Assembly: GCA_900321955.1 (NCBI GenBank)
Contig: ONXX01000007.1
Span: forward strand, 1 to 17,395
Source: an uncultured Bacillota bacterium
GTDB taxonomy: Bacteria > Bacillota_I > Bacilli_A > Erysipelotrichales > Erysipelotrichaceae
Direction: 5' to 3'
Length of the DNA stretch: 17,395 nt
A model generated the notes under the pieces. That model saw only the letters and a program-made list of their open reading frames with translations, ran no database searches and had not been told where the DNA came from. Shown here piece by piece: positions 7,557 through 13,157 of the stretch (positions are counted from its first letter, which is position 1; every line of letters starts with the position of its first letter). The position numbers and the translations under genes are program-made.

Positions 7557-7808
7557 TTACTTGCGGTAGTAACGGTAATAGGCTTCGTCCTTTGTCTCAT
7601 CAATTTCAACAGATTCTTCGTAAAGATAGAATCTGTTTTTCTTATACAGGTCGGCAAAATCCTTTAAGTCCAGAGAAAAGCGGCTTCCATTATAGTAGCG
7701 GAAGACCTTCTCCCCTTTTAAGACGAACTGGTCTTTGCCATCGCTTGTCACGATGTCGCCTTCCCTTAAATAGGAAAGGACTTCGTTCATATCTCTTAAG
7801 AGTTCCAT
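7557..7808 (-). CDS. small protein of unknown function, 83 residues
   Basis: I do not recognise this protein. It is mixed charged and aromatic, has no membrane segment, and contains EGDIVTSDGKDQFVLKGEKV, which looks like a short beta-rich module, and an acidic, tyrosine-rich tail (DEAYYRYYRK). The chosen ATG at 7806-7808 is four bases after the mntP stop; an in-frame ATG at 7853 would extend it 15 residues into mntP coding sequence. No strong ribosome site is visible, so coupling to mntP is likely. Its stop directly abuts that of the convergent rhomboid gene, leaving no space for a separate terminator. Confidence 0.7.
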   Translation of the reverse strand: MELLRDMNEVLSYLREGDIVTSDGKDQFVLKGEKVFRYYNGSRFSLDLKDFADLYKKNRFYLYEESVEIDETKDEAYYRYYRK

Positions 7809-7812
7809 AGTT

Positions 7813-8370
7813 TTATAATACGCCCAAACCTTCCAGAAGCGTTTTAATCCCAAGCAAGATCAGAATCACGCCGCCAAAGGCCGTCGCCTTATCCTTCAAC
7901 AATAAAGCTGCTTTCTTGCCCAAACGGTGGGCAATCATGCAGATGATGAAGGTGACGATGAAGATGATGAAACAGGACAGGTATGGCGAAATCTTTAAAA
8001 GCGGCAAGGTCACGCCGGCTGACAAGGCATCGATCGCCGTCGCAATCGACTCCAGAATCAAAACCTTCAGTGTGAATTCTTTCGATCCTTCCTCAATCTC
8101 TTCCTTGGCAAACGATTCTTTGATCATATTGATGCCAAGAATGGATAAAACGATCAGGACCACCCAGTGATCATAACGCTCAATATAATGCAAGAAAGGA
8201 TACAAGACCAGATAGCCGATCAAAGGCATCAGGCCCTGGAAAAAACCAAAAGAAAAAGATGCTTCAAACATCTGCTTTGGTCCATAGTTTTTATAACGGA
8301 TGCCATTGACGATCGACATGGCCATGGAGTCCATGGCTAAGGCAACCGCCAACATTAATACTTCTGACAT
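7813..8370 (-). CDS. mntP: MntP-type manganese efflux pump
   Basis: A 185-residue, six-helix membrane protein of the MntP (DUF204) family, which exports Mn(II). Two related halves are visible, each with an acidic intramembrane motif: ALAMDSMAMSIVNGI near the N-terminus and ESIATAIDALSAGVTLP in the middle; GFFQGLMPLIGYL is also typical. I start at the ATG 8368-8370 (MSEVLML). The ATG at 8382, four codons upstream, lies inside the TATAAT of a strong promoter and could not be on that transcript. Many Firmicute mntP genes carry a Mn-sensing yybP-ykoY riboswitch; there is no room for one here. It is probably co-transcribed with the small gene downstream. Confidence 0.85.
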   Translation of the reverse strand: MSEVLMLAVALAMDSMAMSIVNGIRYKNYGPKQMFEASFSFGFFQGLMPLIGYLVLYPFLHYIERYDHWVVLIVLSILGINMIKESFAKEEIEEGSKEFTLKVLILESIATAIDALSAGVTLPLLKISPYLSCFIIFIVTFIICMIAHRLGKKAALLLKDKATAFGGVILILLGIKTLLEGLGVL

Positions 8371-8380
8371 AACAGTATCC

Positions 8381-8408
8381 ATTATAAGTCAAAAACAACA
8401 TATGTCAA
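8381..8408 (-). promoter_or_regulatory. consensus sigma-A promoter for mntP
   Basis: On the minus strand, TTGACA (8408-8403), a 16-base spacer and TATAAT (8386-8381). Both hexamers are perfect. Transcription would start near 8374, leaving a leader of only about four bases before the ATG at 8370. The -35 box directly follows the T-tract of the preceding terminator. Confidence 0.8.
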
Positions 8409-8409
8409 A

Positions 8410-8443
8410 AAGAAAAAAACACTACCGCAGGCTGATGCGGTAG
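8410..8443 (-). terminator. intrinsic terminator of the GNAT gene
   Basis: On the minus strand an eight-base-pair stem (CTACCGCA at 8443-8436, TGCGGTAG at 8429-8422) with a six-base loop is followed by TG and seven T. The TAG stop codon of the acetyltransferase is the end of the 3' stem strand. Confidence 0.85.
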
Positions 8444-8892
8444 CGGAAAATATACTTCGTTTTTTCACCGATGGTATAGAGCGGATGGCCCGGCGGCACT
8501 TTCACCAGATCGATCAGTTCTCCATCCAGTTTCTTCAAGGTCTTATAGGAAGCGATGTTCTCCGGCGAACAAGTGATGATCAATTCATCCATGCCAAACT
8601 CCTTCTTGGCCACTTTAAACAAAACCTTGCAGGCATGATAGGCATAATTGTTGCCGCGAAAATTCTTTAAGATGTTGTAGCCGATGTGACCGTAATAAAA
8701 CATATCGCCTTCGACCGTTAAACGCAGGTCGATCGTACCGACCTTTTCCTTGTTTTCGTGGTTGAGCACATCGTAGTAGACTGTCGGAACGCCGTCATAC
8801 GCACTTCTTTCATCGACGCGGTAACGTTCCCTCAGATCAACGACATCTCCTTCGATGAGCTTACGGTTACTGAACCAATCAAAGAGTCCCAT
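8422..8892 (-). CDS. GNAT family N-acetyltransferase
   Basis: A 156-residue GNAT acetyltransferase using acetyl-CoA. The acetyl-CoA binding region is around GHIGYNILKNFRGNNYAYHA, a variant of the R/Q-x-x-G-x-G/A loop, and the later CSPENIASYKTLKKL segment matches the usual C-terminal helix with Asn contacting the substrate. The N-terminal MGLFDWFSNRKL is amphipathic. I start at the ATG 8890-8892: an upstream in-frame ATG at 8937 would run the coding sequence through the terminator of the preceding gene. The substrate is unknown. It stands alone between two terminators and has TATAAT seven bases before the start with no Shine-Dalgarno. Confidence 0.87.
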   Translation of the reverse strand: MGLFDWFSNRKLIEGDVVDLRERYRVDERSAYDGVPTVYYDVLNHENKEKVGTIDLRLTVEGDMFYYGHIGYNILKNFRGNNYAYHACKVLFKVAKKEFGMDELIITCSPENIASYKTLKKLDGELIDLVKVPPGHPLYTIGEKTKYIFRYRISLR

Positions 8893-8899
8893 CAAAAAA

Positions 8900-8928
8900 A
8901 TTATACAACGTAAAAAGCCTTCACTGAA
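8900..8928 (-). promoter_or_regulatory. promoter of the GNAT gene
   Basis: A perfect TATAAT lies at 8905-8900 on the minus strand, seven bases before the ATG at 8892, with a weak TTCAGT (8928-8923) 17 bases upstream, inside the loop of the preceding terminator. The transcript is predicted to be leaderless. Confidence 0.5.
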
Positions 8929-8934
8929 GGCTTT
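8912..8934 (-). terminator. intrinsic terminator of the 524-residue membrane protein operon
   Basis: A nine-base-pair stem (AAAGCCTTC and GAAGGCTTT) with a three-base loop and a five-T tract, 12 bases past the TAA at 8946. Confidence 0.85.
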
Positions 8935-8945
8935 CACTTTTTGCG

Positions 8946-10520
8946 TTAACGGATAAACGAAGCGATGCGACCGTCTTCATCTGCCATGACTTTGACAGTA
9001 TCACCTTGTGCGATGAAAGAAGCGGCCAGGTCGCCATCCGACATATCATACCAGTAGATCGTATTATCTTCGCTTAAAAGCAGGATGATCGTATTGCCGT
9101 TTTGAACGATGCTTCTCACTTCTGCAACAACAAAGCTCTTCTCTGCCTGTTCCTTGCCGGAGATCGAACCATCCTCATTGTATAACTTCAGATAGTTGCG
9201 ATACGCTTCTTCGACGCTCGTGCCGGTCGCCACATTCTGATAGTTTTCGTAACTGACAAAGGCATAGCTCTTAATCAGATTTGCCCCGTCGACCAGACCC
9301 ATGAAGTAGGTCGGAATGCCCTTGACGTTGACCATCGACGGGAAGATCGCCGTGTAATGGTACTGCTGCACCGCACCTTCGGCTGAACTTCTGGCGGAAT
9401 ATTCCTCGGCGCCCGCTCTTCTGACATAATCGATCGAACCATCGCGCAGATCCACATAGGCAAAGCCGACATTGGATTCGTCCTTGCCGACACTGGTCAC
9501 GCCGGTGTAGATGTGGACGTGATCATTAAACTGGACGTAGGCATAATCATCGGTAAATTCGACGATGCCCTTCTTGGAGAAGTTGAACAAGCCGTTTTCA
9601 TAGCGCTTGCTCTGGGAAAACTGATCGTAGATGACATAGACCGGATAGATATTGTCGACCCATTCCGGTGCACTTTCCTTATCGTAGTAGGTGCAAGCCC
9701 CATCCACCGGATCGACGATGTAGATGCCTTTGACATCCCTGGTCTTATCGACCCAGGTCACCTTATAGACCGGAGCGATCCAATACGGTTTGCCCTCATC
9801 ATCCAGTTCGAATTTGGCAGAACCGATCATTGCGAACGGATCATGGAAGAACAGATGACGGTCGAGATCATGGAAGAAGTAAGCACTCTTCATGTATTTC
9901 ATGCCTTCGGAGCGGACCAGCTTCGCTTCGCCGCTGTTGCAGTCCACTAAGACATAACCCGGTGTCGTCTTGGTCACAAAATATTTGAATAAAGAACCAA
10001 AGTCAATCGGTGTTACACGGCTCAGATCTCCGTCGACGGAAATCTGCGTCCAATCGGAACCCATCTCGTATTGGGAGACTTCATCGGAGCCCAAAGTACC
10101 AAAAACACGATCACCCAATTGGGCAGCGGTGTCCTTATCGACCAGCTGCACCTGGGTCTTGTCAAATTCCGGTACGGTCGCAAAATCGATCTCCGTAATC
10201 TTGGACTGGTTCTTATAGTTGCCTAAGCCGCCCGTATAAGGTGAACCAAGTAAGGTCAACGCCAGGAATAAAACCAAGACCACCGCCGGGAAAATCAGCT
10301 GCTTGGTCAGCGTCATCTTGCCAGTAAAGATCTTCTTGTTTCCGACAGTGCATAAAAACACCGACAGTAAGAAGATCGTCAATTCGAGTACAAAGCCACC
10401 CGAATGGATATTGAACGGTGTGCAGAACAAGAGCTGGAAGAATACCAGCAGAGCTACAGTGACCAGAATCAACAGGATCCCTCTGAATCCGATGCTTCCC
10501 TTCTTTTTTACATTTGTCAT
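8946..10520 (-). CDS. membrane-anchored protein of unknown function, 524 residues
   Basis: I cannot assign a family. Three hydrophobic helices are near the N-terminus (about 15-35, 43-61 and 74-92), followed by roughly 430 residues that should lie outside the membrane. That part is beta-rich with repeated PepSY-like or beta-propeller-like strands such as GYVLVDCNSGEA and GIYIVDPVDGACTYYD. The last 65 residues, around AEVRSIVQNGNTIILLLSEDN and GDTVKVMADEDG, look like an OB-type barrel. It is the last gene of the operon with the LURP-one-like and DUF1836 genes, with AAGAGG eight bases before its ATG and one base between it and the DUF1836 stop. A sensor or envelope role is possible but unproven. 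Confidence 0.8.
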   Translation of the reverse strand: MTNVKKKGSIGFRGILLILVTVALLVFFQLLFCTPFNIHSGGFVLELTIFLLSVFLCTVGNKKIFTGKMTLTKQLIFPAVVLVLFLALTLLGSPYTGGLGNYKNQSKITEIDFATVPEFDKTQVQLVDKDTAAQLGDRVFGTLGSDEVSQYEMGSDWTQISVDGDLSRVTPIDFGSLFKYFVTKTTPGYVLVDCNSGEAKLVRSEGMKYMKSAYFFHDLDRHLFFHDPFAMIGSAKFELDDEGKPYWIAPVYKVTWVDKTRDVKGIYIVDPVDGACTYYDKESAPEWVDNIYPVYVIYDQFSQSKRYENGLFNFSKKGIVEFTDDYAYVQFNDHVHIYTGVTSVGKDESNVGFAYVDLRDGSIDYVRRAGAEEYSARSSAEGAVQQYHYTAIFPSMVNVKGIPTYFMGLVDGANLIKSYAFVSYENYQNVATGTSVEEAYRNYLKLYNEDGSISGKEQAEKSFVVAEVRSIVQNGNTIILLLSEDNTIYWYDMSDGDLAASFIAQGDTVKVMADEDGRIASFIR

Positions 10521-10521
10521 A

Positions 10522-11073
10522 CTATTTACCTCTTAAACCCGACAGATTCTTTTCGATCTGTTTCATACATTTTCCCGACAGGTAGGCATAGACCATGACC
10601 TTTAAAGCCATGATCAGCTTTTCCTTGATCGTCTCCTCTTCATTAAAGGACATCTTTTCAATGCTTTGTTCAATATCGGCAAAGTTCAAAGAATTGTCAT
10701 CAATATTGCGCACCGCCTCACAAAAGCGATCGTACAACACCGCTTCCGAGACGATATCATCGCTCTCATCATCGGTGTCGCCGTTGATCAGCTGCATCAG
10801 TTCACCGATGTCTTCGATGTTCATGCAGTCCCTCAACACCGCGATCAATAAGATGCGGGAAAGATGTCTCTCATAATACTTCTTGTGATCCGGCCGCTGG
10901 ACAAAGCCTCGTTTCACCCAATTTTGGATCGTCGAAGTCTGTAAATTCGTGATCCGGCAGATCTGCGACAGAGATAAGCCGCCGGTAATCTCGATCATCG
11001 GCCGTAAAACCGAGAACGCATCTTTACTGTTACCATATTCGATATTGGTTCCCGGAATGATCTTGCCTGCCAT
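10522..11073 (-). CDS. DUF1836 family HTH protein (putative transcriptional regulator)
   Basis: A 183-residue DUF1836 protein, a Firmicute family with a MerR-like helix-turn-helix. The HTH covers about 33-60 (LSLSQICRITNLQTSTIQNW then VKRGFVQRP), followed by KKYYERHLSRILLIAVLRD and the acidic family signature INGDTDDESDDI. The C-terminal half is helical and could oligomerise. I start at the ATG 11071-11073, just after GAAGGAGG, instead of an in-frame TTG at 11091 that would overlap the previous gene. It probably controls its own operon or a nearby target; no operator can be named from sequence alone. Confidence 0.87.
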   Translation of the reverse strand: MAGKIIPGTNIEYGNSKDAFSVLRPMIEITGGLSLSQICRITNLQTSTIQNWVKRGFVQRPDHKKYYERHLSRILLIAVLRDCMNIEDIGELMQLINGDTDDESDDIVSEAVLYDRFCEAVRNIDDNSLNFADIEQSIEKMSFNEEETIKEKLIMALKVMVYAYLSGKCMKQIEKNLSGLRGK

Positions 11074-11083
11074 AGTGCCTCCT

Positions 11084-11566
11084 TCACGCAACTGCTGCTG
11101 CCTCTTTTTCCTTTATGTATTGATTTAAGGCGACGATCAGTAAAATGATCATCTCCTCATCGAATTCATCATAGATCTCGATCCCGTATTGCCTTGATAA
11201 GACAGGCCCCTTCTTATCGGCGATGGCAATGAGTTCTTCTTTTTCATTCAGGATGTCAAACTTTTCGCAGAAGGCACCCCCTTCAATGCGCCAGCCGAGT
11301 TCTGGAATGGATAGCTGCGTCGAAGAAAGAGAAGAATTGACTTCCAGGACGCCGATCAGATCGGCGCCGTAGAAGATCTCATAGGAATGGTGAAGCAGCG
11401 AGAAGCGGCTTATGACATGACCGATATTGACGTCATATTTGAATAAGTCGATTCGCGGCTCCACCATGTGTGAGTTCTGATAGCGGTAGACGACCTGATC
11501 TTCTTCATCATAGATCTTCCCGCTTGCCTGAAAGAGGTGTGCATCCTCTTCAAATGAATATCTCAT
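11084..11566 (-). CDS. LURP-one-related / Tubby C-terminal-like (YxjI-type) protein
   Basis: A 160-residue cytoplasmic protein resembling the LURP-one-related (YxjI) branch of the Tubby C-terminal superfamily: regularly spaced beta strands, LIGVLEVNSSLSSTQLSIP in the middle, GWRIEG, then DILNEKEELIAIADKK and a terminal hydrophobic helix EMIILLIVALNQYI that fills the barrel in this fold. These proteins may bind phospholipid or membranes; no enzymatic activity is known. It starts three bases after the stop of a 52-residue membrane protein and ends ten bases before the DUF1836 start, so it is an internal operon gene. Confidence 0.78.
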   Translation of the reverse strand: MRYSFEEDAHLFQASGKIYDEEDQVVYRYQNSHMVEPRIDLFKYDVNIGHVISRFSLLHHSYEIFYGADLIGVLEVNSSLSSTQLSIPELGWRIEGGAFCEKFDILNEKEELIAIADKKGPVLSRQYGIEIYDEFDEEMIILLIVALNQYIKEKEAAAVA

Positions 11567-11569
11567 AAA

Positions 11570-11728
11570 TTAATAATAATATCTTCTGTATCTTCTTGGC
11601 CTAAAAAGATAATACAGGAGAATGAACGGGCTTAACCTAAAGCCGATCTTTAAGACCAGCGACAGAATCGCCATCACAAACGATAAAACGATATAAAACA
11701 TAAATACAGACCATAATAACATTAACAT
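11570..11728 (-). CDS. 52-residue membrane protein with Arg/Tyr-rich tail
   Basis: A small ORF with a clear Shine-Dalgarno (GGAGG at 11742-11738, nine bases from the ATG). Residues 4-26 form one hydrophobic helix, then a lysine, a second shorter hydrophobic part (PFILLYYLF) and a strongly basic aromatic tail RPRRYRRYYY. The tail should lie in the cytoplasm next to lipid head groups. It lies between the 21-codon ORF and the LURP-one-like gene and ends three bases before the latter. No family recognised. The ribosome site and placement in the operon are the support; conservation was not tested. Confidence 0.72.
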   Translation of the reverse strand: MLMLLWSVFMFYIVLSFVMAILSLVLKIGFRLSPFILLYYLFRPRRYRRYYY

Positions 11729-11752
11729 TTCTAATTACCTCCATAAATTTCT

Positions 11753-11803
11753 ATCAGCAGACTTATTTCTGAGATATCAGCGGGCTGCCACAAAACCGCT
11801 GAT
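11753..11803 (-). promoter_or_regulatory. competing hairpins in the operon leader
   Basis: On the minus strand ATCAGCGG (11803-11796) pairs perfectly with CCGCTGAT (11783-11776), or, with one G-U pair, with CTGCTGAT (11760-11753). The first hairpin is inside the 21-codon ORF; the second partner lies three bases past its stop codon and ahead of the next Shine-Dalgarno. Confidence 0.45.
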
Positions 11804-11828
11804 CCATACTACATTGATTTGGTTCCAT
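11763..11828 (-). CDS. 21-codon ORF behind a consensus promoter; candidate leader peptide
   Basis: This short ORF (begins MEPNQCSMDQRF, ends GSPLISQK) has the best translation signal in the window, AAAGGAGGTGGG about five bases before its ATG. It is the first ORF on the transcript from the promoter at 11856-11884. It has two cysteines and no hydrophobic segment. Codons 9-16 contain one arm pair of an 8-bp hairpin, and an alternative partner lies just after its stop. It could be a regulatory leader or a functional small protein; the sequence does not decide. Confidence 0.55.
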   Translation of the reverse strand: MEPNQCSMDQRFCGSPLISQK

Positions 11829-11855
11829 AGATCCCACCTCCTTTATGGTAATTTG

Positions 11856-11884
11856 ATTATATCAGAGGTTCATATGACTGTCAA
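11856..11884 (-). promoter_or_regulatory. perfect consensus sigma-A promoter
   Basis: On the minus strand, TTGACA (11884-11879), a 17-base spacer and TATAAT (11861-11856). This is an exact match at ideal spacing and the strongest promoter in the window. Transcription would start near 11849 and lead into the 21-codon ORF and the operon down to 8946. Confidence 0.88.
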
Positions 11885-11918
11885 CATATAAAATAAAAGA
11901 ACTGAAACCAGTTCTTTT
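11885..11918 (-). terminator. intrinsic terminator of the phosphatase operon
   Basis: A ten-base-pair perfect stem (AAAAGAACTG and CAGTTCTTTT at 11918-11909 and 11904-11895) with a four-base loop, then ATTTTATA, six bases past the stop at 11924. It runs directly into the next -35 box. Confidence 0.82.
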
Positions 11919-11923
11919 GCACT

Positions 11924-12322
11924 TTAGAGCCTTTGAATCCCCTCGCAAAGCTGTTCATAGACTTCTTCAAAGCGGTCCGTATACCATGGATCATCGATAT
12001 CTCTGTCACAGAGCTTATGAATCTTATGTTTAGGATCATCGAGAATTCTTAGGATATTGGACATATTGTAGCTATCCATGACATAGATTTCATCAAAACG
12101 GTCGTAATCCGCCTTGGTGATCCGTCTTGCCCGATGGCGTCCATAAGGGATCCCATGACGGTCCAGACAGCGTTTTGCGCTTGGATAGATGTCATTCCCC
12201 TCTTCCTCATAGGAAACGGCAGCCGACTCACAATATAAGTCAGGCCGCATGGCCTTACATATATATTCCGCCATGACGCTCCTGCAGATATTGCCATGAC
12301 AAACAAAGAGTATCTTCTTCAT
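11924..12322 (-). CDS. low-molecular-weight protein tyrosine phosphatase
   Basis: A 132-residue LMW protein tyrosine phosphatase. The phosphate loop CHGNICRS (residues 8-15) gives the CX5R signature with nucleophile Cys8 and Arg14; the general acid is Asp111 in DPWY. All catalytic elements are present. The ATG at 12320-12322 places the loop at the usual distance from the N-terminus and has AAGGAAG upstream; an ATG at 12349 would add nine unusual residues. LMW phosphatases act on tyrosine kinases of capsule synthesis or on protein-arginine phosphate (YwlE); no such partner is near. It is the last of three genes before a terminator. Confidence 0.93.
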   Translation of the reverse strand: MKKILFVCHGNICRSVMAEYICKAMRPDLYCESAAVSYEEEGNDIYPSAKRCLDRHGIPYGRHRARRITKADYDRFDEIYVMDSYNMSNILRILDDPKHKIHKLCDRDIDDPWYTDRFEEVYEQLCEGIQRL

Positions 12323-12361
12323 CTTATTTTTACTTCCTTCTCTTGTCATCTTAACATTTGC

Positions 12362-12766
12362 TTATTTTGCATACTTTTCATAACACCATTTTGCGATCTT
12401 CTCCAATAGCTTTACCGGAAGCGGCTTGTCATAGGACAATCGGATCGTTCCCTTGCTGACGCTGTAATCCGAAAGTTCTTCCGCAAAGGCGGCTGTTGCT
12501 TCATCGCCCGGATAGATTCCCAGATGCGTCTTTGAAGCGGCGAAATGGATAATATTTCTGCCTTTCCAGTATGTCGGCATGGACCAGGAAATGCGTTCTT
12601 CCGCTTCAGGCAATGCGTTTTTGAATATGGTACGGATTTCCGTAAGTTTTGGCTGAATTCCTTCCTCCTGTGCAGCGATATATTCATCTATGCTTTGAGG
12701 CTTGACACAGTAATGATCCTGATTCTGTCTGACGAATTCTCTTCCGCATTTTGGACACTTCCACAT
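12362..12766 (-). CDS. zinc-ribbon plus DUF1801 (YdhG-like) protein
   Basis: A 134-residue protein. The N-terminal MWKCPKCGREFVRQNQDHYC carries Cys4, Cys7, His18 and Cys20, a probable zinc ribbon. The rest (about 25-134) is a DUF1801/YdhG-like domain: SIDEYIAAQ, RISWSMPTYWKGRNIIHFAA, HLGIYPG and the closing SYDKPLPVKLLEKIAKW. DUF1801 members such as YdhG/FrataxinFra have been linked to iron delivery, but that link is weak for this branch. The start at the ATG 12764-12766 follows AGAGGTG; that ribosome site overlaps the end of the preceding small gene. Confidence 0.85.
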   Translation of the reverse strand: MWKCPKCGREFVRQNQDHYCVKPQSIDEYIAAQEEGIQPKLTEIRTIFKNALPEAEERISWSMPTYWKGRNIIHFAASKTHLGIYPGDEATAAFAEELSDYSVSKGTIRLSYDKPLPVKLLEKIAKWCYEKYAK

Positions 12767-12771
12767 AATGA

Positions 12772-12963
12772 TCACCTCTTTATCCTGCAATACAGTGTGT
12801 AACTGCACCCGCCAATCGCCATATTCACAACGGCCAGTAACAACAACAAAGCTGTTATGTCATCATCGATTTGTACAGCAGCATCCACGATTCTTATCAC
12901 GAATCTTGAAACGATCAACATGATGATCAAGGTTGCTGCTACACATGCTGTCTTTCTCTTCAT
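12772..12963 (-). CDS. two-helix small membrane protein, 63 residues
   Basis: A hypothetical protein with basic N-terminus MKRK, a hydrophobic helix at about 6-24, a short acidic loop (QIDDD) and a second helix at about 37-58. No family recognised. Its end (AGG ATA AAG AGG TGA) doubles as the Shine-Dalgarno of the DUF1801 gene, whose ATG lies five bases past the stop, which supports it as a real first gene of the operon. GAGAAG lies only two bases from its own ATG, so its start is less sure. No convincing promoter was found in 12964-13064. Confidence 0.6.
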   Translation of the reverse strand: MKRKTACVAATLIIMLIVSRFVIRIVDAAVQIDDDITALLLLLAVVNMAIGGCSYTLYCRIKR

Positions 12964-13064
12964 TTCTTCTCAATAAATCTCCATGAATCTTCTTCATGAC
13001 ATTGCTCGCTATATGGATCGTCTTTCAGGAGCGGTCCCGCCACATCTGACTATGATTTTCGGGC

Positions 13065-13093
13065 AAAAAAAGCCGGGATATCTCTACCTCGGC
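13065..13093 (-). terminator. intrinsic terminator of the Na/Pi symporter gene
   Basis: On the minus strand, GCCG and GGTA pair with TATC(C) and CGGC around a GAGA loop (one A-C mismatch), followed by seven T. It lies about 65 bases past the stop at 13158. Confidence 0.85.
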
Positions 13094-13157
13094 ACATTCA
13101 TACTCTCAAACTTTTATGCAAATATCAAGCGATATATTTTACTTGCGGTACAATTCG

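Noticed and set aside
8374..8421. Mn-sensing yybP-ykoY riboswitch before mntP
   Set aside because: Only about 50 bases between genes, filled by a terminator tail and the promoter.
9513..9950. 145-codon plus-strand open frame
   Set aside because: Mirror of the codon pattern of the 524-residue membrane protein on the other strand; no start signals.
11567..11578. TATTAT six bases before the ATG at 11566, like the leaderless sites
   Set aside because: It lies in the last codons and stop of the 52-residue ORF within an operon and has no -35; probably chance from a TAT-rich tail.
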